Of a stretch of 36,031 nt of DNA, positions 14,967 through 22,852 are shown one piece after another. Source of the DNA: Lachnospiraceae bacterium. GTDB lineage: Bacteria > Bacillota > Clostridia > Lachnospirales > Lachnospiraceae. The stretch lies in assembly GCA_029226225.1 (NCBI GenBank), contig JAQXXU010000112.1:1-36031 (forward strand), read 5' to 3'. Below the pieces are notes generated by a model. That model was not told where the DNA came from and ran no database searches. It saw only the letters and a program-made list of their open reading frames with translations. The position numbers and the translations under genes were made by a program. Within the stretch, counting starts at the first letter, position 1, and the number at the start of each line of letters is the position of its first letter.

Positions 14967-15980
14967 TTATAAGGATTTGAAACCATACTTTTCATACTGC
15001 TCTCTCCTCTTTGTATCATCAAGCCGCTCCAGAGACAGCTGATCTATGCTGTGTCTAAGCCTTACATCTCTATTTATCTCAGCCAGTTCAGCACTCATGA
15101 AAGCGGAATCCCTGTACTCCTTCAATGCTTTTATAGGGCTTCTCTTTACTCCGAGCTTTTCCTTCCAGAAGGCGGCAAGCTTTTTTTCTGATCTGGCGTC
15201 GGCGCAGGAATCTATCGCCTGATAAATAGCCTCAAGAGTTCCGTACTCTCTTAAAAGCGGTGCTGCTGCAGAGCTTACACCCTTTACCCCGGGGATGTTA
15301 TCAGAGGTATCTCCAGTAATCCCCTTCAGATCAGGGATCTGTGAGGGTTTCACACCGTATTCAGAAAGGCAGATCTCAGGTGTTATCTGCGCCGCCTTGT
15401 CCGGAAGCGCAAATCCCTTACCATCTGAAAAAATGCCCGAATACTTCTGGTTTATCGCATCTGCTTTATCCTGCTGTGTCTGTAAAAGCCAGAGAGTTGT
15501 ATTTTTATCTATCAACTGCAGATAGTCATGATCTTTCGTGATGATATAAGTCGGCATTTTTGATGAAAAAAGTGCTGCTGCACTTCCTGCCAGATCATCT
15601 GCCTCATACTCATCGCTCATCTCAACCGCATAGCCTATCTGTTCGAGCATATCTTCCATCTGGACGAACTGATGCTTTAAAGGCTCCGGTGTCGCCGAGC
15701 GTTGCGCCTTATACTCAGAGTATTTTCTTCTTCTGAAAGTGTCTCTTGTAGTATCAAAGCAGATAACCATATGAGTTATCTGCTGTTCTTTTTCTATTTT
15801 TTTCAGGGTCTTTGTCATAGCATACATGGCATTTGTGTAATAGCCATTGTACTGCATTATCTGCCCATAGTACTGTTTCCTCTTCTCCTCATCCTTCTCG
15901 AAAAGGATCTGCTTCGGAAGAAGGCCATAGTACGAAGTGACCAGCATCGAAGACCCATCTACTATAAGTAGCCTATCCAT
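14967..15980 (-). CDS. 5'-3' exonuclease / flap endonuclease (DNA polymerase I N-terminal domain-like)
   Basis: A 337-residue stand-alone structure-specific nuclease related to ExoIX and the 5' nuclease domain of Pol I, expected to trim 5' flaps and RNA primers with Mg2+. Metal ligands are visible in IVDGSSM (N-terminus), CFDTTRDTFRRRKYSEYK, EYEADDLAG, TKDHDYLQL and GDTSDNIPGVKGV, the last leading into the helix-3-turn-helix DNA clamp. It is longer than typical 5' nuclease modules (about 290) through insertions near residues 20-60 and 170-200. Its ATG overlaps the S1 gene's TGA by one base (TGATG), showing coupled translation. No polymerase domain follows. Confidence 0.92.
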   Translation of the reverse strand: MDRLLIVDGSSMLVTSYYGLLPKQILFEKDEEKRKQYYGQIMQYNGYYTNAMYAMTKTLKKIEKEQQITHMVICFDTTRDTFRRRKYSEYKAQRSATPEPLKHQFVQMEDMLEQIGYAVEMSDEYEADDLAGSAAALFSSKMPTYIITKDHDYLQLIDKNTTLWLLQTQQDKADAINQKYSGIFSDGKGFALPDKAAQITPEICLSEYGVKPSQIPDLKGITGDTSDNIPGVKGVSSAAAPLLREYGTLEAIYQAIDSCADARSEKKLAAFWKEKLGVKRSPIKALKEYRDSAFMSAELAEINRDVRLRHSIDQLSLERLDDTKRREQYEKYGFKSL

Positions 15981-16687
15981 CAGTCAAGCTTTATCCCGGA
16001 AAGCAGGCTGCCAAGGCTTGTCGTGGCTTCCTGTCCTGATGAATACTCATGCTCTTCTGACTCTTCCTCAGCTGGTTCTCCGTTCGGGTCATCCACAAGA
16101 CCCTTCATCGAAAGTGAGATCTTGCCGTCCTTGATGCCTTTTATCCTTACCTTTACGGTCTCTCCTTCTTTTACTATCTCTCGAGGAGTTGCTATTCTTC
16201 TCTCTACAAACTCTGATATATGCACAAGACCTGAAATACCATCACCAAGGTTTATAAAGGCCCCGTATGGCATTATGGACTCTACTGTTCCTTCTACTAC
16301 ATTCCCCGGGGTCAGCGAAGCTATACGCTTATTCCTCTGGTCTGCCTCCTGTTCCCTGATCAGTTCCCTTGCAGAGAGGATAAGTCTGTCATTTTCCTGG
16401 TCAGCTTCAGTCACGAGTACATTTATCCTTTTTCCTACAAAACTGTCCAAATCTTCTACATAGTGTCCGGAAAGTCTTGATGCAGGGATAAATCCCCTGA
16501 TGCCTTCAGCATATGCTACACATCCGCCTTTTACTGCTTCGATGATCTCCACTTCGATCGGCGTAGAAGATGCCATCTCGGCTCTGAGCTTGTCCCAGTC
16601 AAAGTCCTCTTCTGTCTCCTGTTTCTGATGTTTCTCAAGAGATTCATTTATTTCTTTTTCGTAATCCTTCATTGTCTCTTCAGCCAT
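15980..16687 (-). CDS. Two-domain S1 RNA-binding protein (small ribosomal S1-like)
   Basis: A 235-residue cytosolic RNA-binding protein. After an acidic N-terminus (1-40) come two S1 OB-fold domains, about 43-108 (VKGGCVAYAEGIRGFIPASR) and 125-197 (GNVVEGTVESIMPYGAFINL, then GLVHISEF). An acidic tail (EPAEEESEEHEY) ends the chain. Proteins of this size in Firmicutes stand in for parts of the larger ribosomal S1, helping mRNA binding, or act in RNA turnover. The RBS GGAG precedes the ATG at normal spacing. It lies 28 bases after the polysaccharide deacetylase gene with no terminator between, so it is probably co-transcribed with it. Confidence 0.9.
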   Translation of the reverse strand: MAEETMKDYEKEINESLEKHQKQETEEDFDWDKLRAEMASSTPIEVEIIEAVKGGCVAYAEGIRGFIPASRLSGHYVEDLDSFVGKRINVLVTEADQENDRLILSARELIREQEADQRNKRIASLTPGNVVEGTVESIMPYGAFINLGDGISGLVHISEFVERRIATPREIVKEGETVKVRIKGIKDGKISLSMKGLVDDPNGEPAEEESEEHEYSSGQEATTSLGSLLSGIKLD

Positions 16688-16715
16688 TGTATATGCTCCT
16701 TATAAAAATATGTCT

Positions 16716-17768
16716 TTATCTGTAGTTAAAGCAGAGTTCCTTACCATGATAGTTATCAAGTCCCGCAAAGGTGCAGCCCTTTGACTTATAGTGCTTTATC
16801 AGCTTTTCTGTGACCTCAGGTGTATGGTACTTGGCATTTGTATCATGCTGTAAAAGTACAACCGGTCCCTTGCCCCAGTGTGAATTGCGGCCATTTTTTA
16901 CTAGAGTAGCAGTACCGTAATACTTGCTTGAAGCAGCATCTCCTGTCGAAGCATTCCAGTCCATCTCCTTGTAGCCTTCCTTGTGGAGCTGCTTTAACAC
17001 TGCATTTCTTATCTTTTTATTCATGTAGTGGTTGTTACCGCCGCCTGGGAACCTGAAGTAGTGAGGCTGAACACCTGTCACATCCTTTATCAGCTTCTCG
17101 GTCTTGTGGAAATCCTTAAGGTAGGCATCTGCACTCTTATAGATTTTCTTATAGTCATGTGTATAAGTATGAATTGCAAGAGTGTGGCCGTCAGCAGCTA
17201 TCTGTTTCAGAATCTTCTTATTAGATGCTGCCTGATTCCCAACTATGAAAAAAGTGGCTTTTACGTTATACTTTTTCAGTACCTTAAGAAGCTTTGGAGT
17301 CACTTTACTTCCAGGTCCATCATCAAACGTCAGGTAGATAGTCTTGTTATCATTCAGCTTCTTTACCTTGACAGTGATAGAAGATGAATCTCCATGCTCT
17401 GTCGTGACAGTTACTTTCGTCTTTCCTGACGAAAGTGCACGAACTTTTCCCTTCTGTGATACTCTGGCTATCGCATCATCCTCTACAGCATAGGTAAGCT
17501 TTGTTTTTTCGCCTTTCGTCCATTTGATCTTAAGCTTTGTGGTCTGATCCGGGTAAAGACTTACCGACTTCTTCTTAAACTTTGCTTTGGCATAGGTGAT
17601 GGCAGCCGGAGTCACTGTTATGGCTTCTCCCGAAGCGACTACAGCTGAACCTGAAGTGGCATTAGCACCTGATGCAACTGTCTTATCAGATGATGCCTGA
17701 GCCGTGATCGGAACAGCAGTCAGCAGCAGTGCAGCAGAAAGCATAGTTACGATAATTTTCTTAAGCAT
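16716..17768 (-). CDS. Secreted polysaccharide deacetylase (NodB/CE4) with bacterial Ig-like (Big_2) domain
   Basis: Removes N-acetyl groups from peptidoglycan or an exopolysaccharide outside the membrane. The ATG at 17768 was chosen because AGAGAGGA precedes it and the protein then opens with a clean signal peptide (MLKKIIVTMLSAALLLTAVP); the open frame upstream would bury this. Residues about 60-137 are a Big_2 domain (KSVSLYPDQTTKLKIKW, SQKGKVRALSSGKTKVTV). The NodB domain has TFDDGP (147-152, catalytic base Asp), the zinc pair HTYTH (200-204), RFPGGGNN in place of the usual RPPYG, MDW and LLQHD. All catalytic motifs are present. It heads the five-gene operon driven by the promoter at 17806-17834. 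Confidence 0.93.
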   Translation of the reverse strand: MLKKIIVTMLSAALLLTAVPITAQASSDKTVASGANATSGSAVVASGEAITVTPAAITYAKAKFKKKSVSLYPDQTTKLKIKWTKGEKTKLTYAVEDDAIARVSQKGKVRALSSGKTKVTVTTEHGDSSSITVKVKKLNDNKTIYLTFDDGPGSKVTPKLLKVLKKYNVKATFFIVGNQAASNKKILKQIAADGHTLAIHTYTHDYKKIYKSADAYLKDFHKTEKLIKDVTGVQPHYFRFPGGGNNHYMNKKIRNAVLKQLHKEGYKEMDWNASTGDAASSKYYGTATLVKNGRNSHWGKGPVVLLQHDTNAKYHTPEVTEKLIKHYKSKGCTFAGLDNYHGKELCFNYR

Positions 17769-17805
17769 AAAAAGTCCTCTCTTTACAGAAATTTTACTAC
17801 AATAT

Positions 17806-17834
17806 AGTATAAGATTTAGTGGATTTTTTTTCAA
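17806..17834 (-). promoter_or_regulatory. Promoter of the deacetylase-S1-exonuclease-GGDEF/EAL-lipase operon
   Basis: Minus strand TTGAAA (17829-17834) and TATACT (17806-17811) with exactly 17 bases between, about 37 bases before the ATG at 17768. No internal terminator is seen until 11261. Confidence 0.78.
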
Positions 17835-17846
17835 TATAAATTTCTT

Positions 17847-17879
17847 TTTAAACTTCATTTAGACTTCGCCTGTTATCAT
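17847..17879 (+). promoter_or_regulatory. Activator-type promoter: 11-bp direct repeat upstream of a -10
   Basis: TTTAAACTTC (17847-17856) and TTTAGACTTC (17858-17867) are direct repeats one helical turn apart, ending 6 bases before a TATCAT -10 (17874-17879). No proper -35 is present. This arrangement is typical of OmpR/PhoB-family response-regulator boxes that replace the -35. It serves the beta-helix protein gene at 17923. Confidence 0.55.
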
Positions 17880-17922
17880 ATGAACCATCAAAGGAAATAA
17901 CAAGCACAGAAAGGAGCCATTT

Positions 17923-19395
17923 ATGAAGAACAGAAATTACAAAAAAATCCTCGCAGTAGTCATAGCATCGGCAGCCGTAGCAACCACAGCGGCCGGGGTG
18001 CCAGCGGTATCAAAGGTCATGTCAGCAAAAGCCGACTCTGAGACAGCCACATCCACAAGCCAGAGCACAGACAGCTCTGACAATAAAAGTCAGAACAGTG
18101 ATAACAAGCAGCCTCCTCAGATGAGTGATGGACAGACACCTCCTGACAAGCCAGGTGAAGATAATTCGAACGGTGGAGGGCAGAAACCTGGCGGCGGAGA
18201 ATCTACTAGCGTAACCTACAGCTCCGCTACTACTTTCAAAAAGTCAAAGACTACAAAGAACAAGACCTACTCATCAAAGAAATCCGGTCAGAATGCAGTC
18301 ACCGCTACAGGAAGTTCCACTAAGGTAACTCTTAAAAAAGCGAAGATCACGAAGACCGGCAGCTCCAGCGGCGGTGATTCCGATAACTTCTATGGCACGA
18401 ATTCAGCCGCTCTCGCAAAAGATGGAGCAGTCCTTACGATAAAGAACTCCACTATAAAGACGACTGCTGATGGTGCCAACGGAACCTTTGCCTATGGCGG
18501 CAACGGAGCCCAGAATGGTGCTGCCGGAGATGGTTCTACAATAAAGATCTCGAATTCGAAGATCACCACCACAGGAAATAACGCAGGCGGCATAATGACC
18601 ACAGGAGGCGGCACTACCTACGCCACAAACCTCACTGTAAAGACCTCCGGTACCTCTTCAGCAGCCATCAGATCAGACAGAGGCGGCGGCACAGTAAGAG
18701 TGAATAAAGGCACCTACACTACCTCCGGGACTGGCTCACCTGCTATATACTGCACCAGTGACACTTCAGTAAAGAATGCAAAGCTCGAATCCAAAGCTTC
18801 TGAAGGTATCGTCATAGAAGGAAAAAATACAGTTACCTTAAAAAATACTAAGCTTACCGCCAACAACACTAAGCTCAATGGGCAGGCCACTACCTATCAG
18901 GCAGTAATGCTCTATCAGTCGATGTCAGGCGATTCTGCTAAAGGCACGGCAGAATTCTCAGCTACAGGCGGAAGCATTACAAATAAAAACGGCAGTGTCT
19001 TCTATGTCACCAACACCACCGCAAACATCGACCTGAATAATGTAAAAATAACAAATAAGGATTCCGATAACGTACTTTTAAAAGTCGCAGCCGGAGCCTG
19101 GGGTACCAGTGGAAAAAACGGCGGAACAGTAACACTTACTGCTAAAAAGCAGACACTGTCCGGAAATATCACCGTAGATGATGTATCATCGCTTACCATG
19201 AAGTTGACTAAGAAATCATCATTTACAGGAACCATCAATTCCGGTAAGCAGGAAGGCACGGTAGATGTCACTGTAGAAAAAGGAAGCACCTGGACACTCA
19301 CAGGAGACAGCTATGTATCTAGCCTTACAAACAAGGGAACCATAAACACAAACGGCCATACACTCTATGTAAACGGAGTCGCATACAAGGGCTGA
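17923..19395 (+). CDS. Secreted Ser/Thr/Gly-rich protein with right-handed beta-helix-like repeats
   Basis: A 490-residue exported protein. Signal peptide about 1-38 (AVVIASAAVATTAAG core, SAKAD cleavage region), then a disordered linker rich in Ser, Gln, Pro and Gly (about 40-95). The rest is made of irregular short strands of the type seen in parallel beta-helices (VLTIKNSTIKTT, IKISNSKITTTGN, TVTLKNTKLTANN, VTLTAKKQTLSGNITV). Basic Lys-rich turns are common. No catalytic motif, sortase signal or cell-wall repeat is visible. It could be a surface adhesin or carbohydrate-binding protein; function is unknown. AAAGGAG lies 7 bases before the ATG, and the upstream direct repeats suggest two-component control. 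Confidence 0.85.
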   Translation: MKNRNYKKILAVVIASAAVATTAAGVPAVSKVMSAKADSETATSTSQSTDSSDNKSQNSDNKQPPQMSDGQTPPDKPGEDNSNGGGQKPGGGESTSVTYSSATTFKKSKTTKNKTYSSKKSGQNAVTATGSSTKVTLKKAKITKTGSSSGGDSDNFYGTNSAALAKDGAVLTIKNSTIKTTADGANGTFAYGGNGAQNGAAGDGSTIKISNSKITTTGNNAGGIMTTGGGTTYATNLTVKTSGTSSAAIRSDRGGGTVRVNKGTYTTSGTGSPAIYCTSDTSVKNAKLESKASEGIVIEGKNTVTLKNTKLTANNTKLNGQATTYQAVMLYQSMSGDSAKGTAEFSATGGSITNKNGSVFYVTNTTANIDLNNVKITNKDSDNVLLKVAAGAWGTSGKNGGTVTLTAKKQTLSGNITVDDVSSLTMKLTKKSSFTGTINSGKQEGTVDVTVEKGSTWTLTGDSYVSSLTNKGTINTNGHTLYVNGVAYKG

Positions 19396-19400
19396 TAACT

Positions 19401-19437
19401 AAAAAGCCCCGGTTCTTTGATCAGAACCGGGGTATTT
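19401..19437. terminator. Bidirectional terminator between convergent beta-helix and PilZ genes
   Basis: A perfect 10-bp GC-rich stem CCCCGGTTCT (19407-19416) with AGAACCGGGG (19423-19432), a 6-base loop, A run before and TATTTT after. Confidence 0.92.
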
Positions 19438-20028
19438 TCATGCATCGAGCATTTTATTGAATTCTTCTGCTTTTTCTCTTACTAATCTGTCAAACGGTCC
19501 TGACGACTCATCTACCTTGCATCCGTAGAAAAATGTGTCCGGTCCGACCTCTTTCGACTGCATTATCTTACCGTTTACCCGTATATCGTTGTACTTCAGT
19601 TCTACCCAGAGACCGTTCTTATACTTATGATTCAGGATAAAACCAAATCCATGATCTGATACATCGATAAGTTTTGCCTCATGATCGTTTGCCTTGCAGT
19701 CTTCGTTGATCGGGTATCTGGCTGACTCCCTGTGAAAAGTCAGATCATCATTATCATTTCGCTTTCCGTAAGTCAGATAGATCCGTTCCCCATGGTAATA
19801 CACCGGCAGGATCTTTGCTTTTGAAATGATCGTATTTGATCCTTTGATCGAAAGACTTACATCCCCGTCTTTGAATTCTTCAAACTGCCCGTTCTCATCG
19901 GTACATGGCTCAAGGGCTATCAGACTGCCCTCTTCTACTATCACCGATGTCTTATATACTTTTGCTGAATCTGCTGTCTTATAATCGAGGATCACATCCA
20001 TACCCTCTTTTAGCTTATCTGAAAGCAT
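19438..20028 (-). CDS. PilZ domain c-di-GMP receptor (YcgR-like layout)
   Basis: A 196-residue cytosolic effector. An N-terminal YcgR-like barrel (about 1-95: LKEGMDVILDYK, VYYHGERIYLTYGKR) precedes a PilZ domain with both binding motifs intact: RESAR at residues 100-104 (RxxxR) and DVSDHG at 122-127 (D/NxSxxG). It should therefore bind c-di-GMP and act on a partner. In YcgR this is the flagellar motor; here the GT2 synthase at 10 kb is an alternative partner, which is inference. The gene is monocistronic, with a terminator directly after it. Confidence 0.92.
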   Translation of the reverse strand: MLSDKLKEGMDVILDYKTADSAKVYKTSVIVEEGSLIALEPCTDENGQFEEFKDGDVSLSIKGSNTIISKAKILPVYYHGERIYLTYGKRNDNDDLTFHRESARYPINEDCKANDHEAKLIDVSDHGFGFILNHKYKNGLWVELKYNDIRVNGKIMQSKEVGPDTFFYGCKVDESSGPFDRLVREKAEEFNKMLDA

Positions 20029-20099
20029 ATCATTCCTCCTTTGCCCTCAAAAAGATAAATCGATTATATTAGATTCTGAATTTTTTATCAACCTTTTAC

Positions 20100-21812
20100 T
20101 TATAAATACACTATGACATCGCAGTTTTCCGTCATGTCAGATTCCGGAATGTAGCAGCCGTCGATCTTTTTTCCGTTTACGGTCATTTTTTCAATACCTG
20201 ACTGCCTGTGCCCCGGATTCTTTACCTGTATGCAGATACTCCTGTCTCTGAATGTCATATGCATCGAGAATTCAGTCCACTCAGAAGGTATCGAAGGGCT
20301 TATGTAAAGTCCGTTCTCATCCGGTCTTATACCACAGATCCCCTCGATGCAGGCGGATTCTATAACCCCTGCACTCTTAGCATGCCACGAGATATGGCTT
20401 CTTCCCATAAATGGGCTGTATTTTCCTTCGGTAAACTCGCTGTACACATATGGCTCTGTCTTCCTGATATCTGCCCTTCTGTTCTGGGATGCCGGAGCAC
20501 TTTCTTCAAAGAACATAAACGCGTCGTCCCCATTTCCAAGAAGCGCTTCCGCTAAAATAAGCTTACCCTGGCTCTGTGAAAAAATACCGCCATTATCACG
20601 GATCCCGGGATTGTAGAGTGCTATCTCCCCGTTATCTGACAGATCATGAGGAGGGTCCACAGATACAGCACCATATGCTGTGTTCAGATTTTCTTTTACA
20701 TATGTCAGATATTTACCGCCACGGTCATCGGCATATCCATCTATCAGTTCCTCAAGAGAAGACGAATACCATCCGTCATCTTTGTGCTCGGTAGTTTCGG
20801 GGATCAGCTGGCTAAAATCAGTGATCTCACCACGTGCCAGGCAGGTATATGGATTCCATGTGTTTACCATGCGGTTGAATATAGGAGACGGAGTCTGTAC
20901 TTCGAAGGTAGATAACTTTTTGTTCCAGAAATTCTTGATATCCTTAAGTTCCTTTGAGACTACCTCTTTAGTGTGAACCTCATAGTGCCGTATGATCTCT
21001 GTTGATCCTGCATCAGACATAAGACCCGCGGTAAAGCAGACCACTTTACTTTCTCCCGGTTCTAATGTCACTTTATACGAAAGGGCTCCTATACTGTGTT
21101 CTGCATATGAAAGCTCATCTCCAGCATCACCATTCTCTACACCCTGCGGAGCACATAATGACCTGTATGATCCGAAGAATGCGTCTCTGTCACCACAGTA
21201 TGATGACACTTCTGCGCCGGAAATCCCTAAGAATCTCTCAGTCAGTTTTTTACCGTCTTCTCTTTCACTTTCTTCACTCAGATTTGAAAAGATCTGATGC
21301 CTTATCTTGTTGTTTTCGTACAGCGTCCTTGTACCGTACACCGAATAGTCTCCGTCATCAGATGTATTTTTATCTGGAAATTCACAGAACCCGGTAATGG
21401 TCAGGTTCCTTGGTCTCTTCGAATGATTCTCCACATTCAGTGCCCAGGCCTCATAGTCAGCACCAATAGGGACATAGTACAGCACCTCTGAATGGATTCC
21501 CGAATAAGAAGCATAAATCTTCGTATAACCCAGACCGTGCCGACAGATATTTCTGTAATCCCTGAGTTCTTTTCCTACAGGCTGCCATGAGCATGACCAG
21601 AAGTCCCTGTCGTCATCATCCCTGATATAGATATACCTGTCACTGACCACTTCTTCCTTTTCGCCTGTCTTTAAAAATCCCCTGCCACCGGCGTTGTTCG
21701 TGATCTCAATTCCGTATTTTTCCGATCCAGGGAAATTCTTCCACGGTGTCGGCGTCTGCGGGTTGGTGATCACATACTCTTTTGCTCTGTCATCAAAATA
21801 ACCGTATTCCAT
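20100..21812 (-). CDS. GH94-family (cellobiose/chitobiose phosphorylase-like) protein lacking the catalytic core
   Basis: A 570-residue protein clearly related to GH94 phosphorylases, which usually have about 800 residues. The N-terminal beta-sandwich (YGYFDDRAKEYVI, TPTPWKNF, YIYIRDDDDRDFWS) and linker with FNRMVNTWNPY are present. After that about 200-230 residues of the (alpha/alpha)6 barrel are missing, including the segment with the catalytic DWND. The chain resumes near LNTAYGAVSVDPPH, and the phosphate-site region reads NGGIFSQSQ where active enzymes have AGIFCH. The C-terminal part (EPYVYSEF, GICGIRPDENGLYISPSIPS) is normal. The frame is fully open with a good AAGGAG site, so this may be a real pseudo-enzyme or binding protein rather than simple decay. 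Confidence 0.83.
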   Translation of the reverse strand: MEYGYFDDRAKEYVITNPQTPTPWKNFPGSEKYGIEITNNAGGRGFLKTGEKEEVVSDRYIYIRDDDDRDFWSCSWQPVGKELRDYRNICRHGLGYTKIYASYSGIHSEVLYYVPIGADYEAWALNVENHSKRPRNLTITGFCEFPDKNTSDDGDYSVYGTRTLYENNKIRHQIFSNLSEESEREDGKKLTERFLGISGAEVSSYCGDRDAFFGSYRSLCAPQGVENGDAGDELSYAEHSIGALSYKVTLEPGESKVVCFTAGLMSDAGSTEIIRHYEVHTKEVVSKELKDIKNFWNKKLSTFEVQTPSPIFNRMVNTWNPYTCLARGEITDFSQLIPETTEHKDDGWYSSSLEELIDGYADDRGGKYLTYVKENLNTAYGAVSVDPPHDLSDNGEIALYNPGIRDNGGIFSQSQGKLILAEALLGNGDDAFMFFEESAPASQNRRADIRKTEPYVYSEFTEGKYSPFMGRSHISWHAKSAGVIESACIEGICGIRPDENGLYISPSIPSEWTEFSMHMTFRDRSICIQVKNPGHRQSGIEKMTVNGKKIDGCYIPESDMTENCDVIVYL

Positions 21813-21851
21813 TTTTTACTCCTTTTATATTTGTATATGTCATTTGTATAG

Positions 21852-21903
21852 AATAAGCATACATTTTATACTAATAAAGCTTAGTATAAAATGTATGCTT
21901 ATT
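21852..21903. repeat. Perfect inverted repeat, 23-bp arms and 6-base loop
   Basis: Left arm 21852-21874 and right arm 21881-21903 are exact reverse complements (AATAAGCATACATTTTATACTAA). It starts 12 bases after the stop of the DEDDh exonuclease gene and lies 40 bases upstream of the GH94-like start. It may act as a terminator for the upstream operon (though without a clean T run) or as an operator/RNA-stability stem. Confidence 0.85.
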
Positions 21904-21914
21904 CCTATGTATGT

Positions 21915-22604
21915 TCATCCCTCTGGCAGATTAAAATTCTTAAAGTCTACCATATCTCCAAGAGATGCCGTGAAGTGTTCTTTTGAATCCAGCGCATGCT
22001 TGATCCTTGGTGCAAGCTTTCTGAAATTCTTCTTGTCTGAGGTGAGTCTGAAAAGTCTCGAAGTATTTCTTGCATCCCAGAGCGCATCATGCATCTGTCC
22101 CTCAAAATCCATACCGCAGGCTTCTACTGCCTTATCTAAGGAAACTGCCAGCCGCCTGCCTATCGCTTTTGTAAAAATCTTCTGATAGTCAAACCAGTTT
22201 GAAAGCATATAGCTAAGCTCCGGTGTTTTTTCTACCTGCTTTAACGCTATCTCATGAGTCAGCTGTCCCTTGTCAGCCCCACTCCAGGCATAGACAGCGT
22301 ATTCTGCTCCCTCGCACCATTCGAGAAATTCTCCCAGGACCTTCTCGAAGTCATCTGCATCTTTTACAGTATCGGCTGTGATTCCTGTCATAGCCTCAAC
22401 CGTTTCCTGTATCTCCTCTGAATACCTAGGCTTCACATAGCTCTGGAACTGATCTACTTCTTTTAGTTTATCATCGAGCATAACGGCACCGAATTCTATG
22501 ATCTCATGCCTTGCTATACTCCATTCATCAGGATGCTCTTTGTGATCGACCGGCTGCATCTCAAAATCCACAAAGACATACCTTTTTTCTTTAATTTCTT
22601 CCAT
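21915..22604 (-). CDS. DEDDh-type 3'-5' exonuclease (DnaQ/ERI-1-like)
   Basis: A 229-residue nuclease. The ATG at 22604 is chosen because it overlaps the TGA of the zinc-protein gene (TGATG), and the sequence then begins MEEIKEKRYVFVDFEM as in the family; an upstream in-frame ATG would run inside that gene. Metal ligands: Asp13 and Glu15 in VDFEM, a middle Asp in the ADKGQL region, and HDALWDARNTSRL near residue 170-185 (His-Asp). It resembles the KapD/ERI-1 group that trims RNA or DNA 3' ends, rather than polymerase epsilon subunits. It is the last gene of the PrsW/AAA/zinc/exonuclease run, followed by the 23-bp inverted repeat. Confidence 0.88.
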   Translation of the reverse strand: MEEIKEKRYVFVDFEMQPVDHKEHPDEWSIARHEIIEFGAVMLDDKLKEVDQFQSYVKPRYSEEIQETVEAMTGITADTVKDADDFEKVLGEFLEWCEGAEYAVYAWSGADKGQLTHEIALKQVEKTPELSYMLSNWFDYQKIFTKAIGRRLAVSLDKAVEACGMDFEGQMHDALWDARNTSRLFRLTSDKKNFRKLAPRIKHALDSKEHFTASLGDMVDFKNFNLPEG

Positions 22605-22804
22605 CAGGAACCGTGTTTCTGACTTTCCACGCTCCGCCTGTATCTGCCGAACCATACAGCCTGTGGATCCCAGCCGTGGAAAGCACACTGTGTCGAGCAG
22701 AACCTTGGTGCCTGCATGGATTCTGAAAGCATTCTGTCATAGTCTACCTGAGCGACCTGAAACGGGCGCCCGCATCCCTGACATATGAGAGTAACAGTAT
22801 TCAT
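22604..22804 (-). CDS. Small 4-Cys zinc-binding protein
   Basis: 66 residues with a Cys8-x2-Cys11 and Cys36-x3-Cys40 pair (ICQGCGRPF ... RFCSTQCAFHGWD), a probable zinc knuckle. AAGGAG precedes the ATG, and its stop overlaps the exonuclease start by one base, so the two proteins are made together. The C-terminus is basic and polar (FGRYRRSVESQKHGS). It may target the exonuclease to nucleic acid or another protein (inference). No named family is recognised. Confidence 0.72.
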   Translation of the reverse strand: MNTVTLICQGCGRPFQVAQVDYDRMLSESMQAPRFCSTQCAFHGWDPQAVWFGRYRRSVESQKHGS

Positions 22805-22852
22805 ATGAAGCGCTCCTTTTCCCTTTCTTTTGTACTTAGTTTAACACAAACT

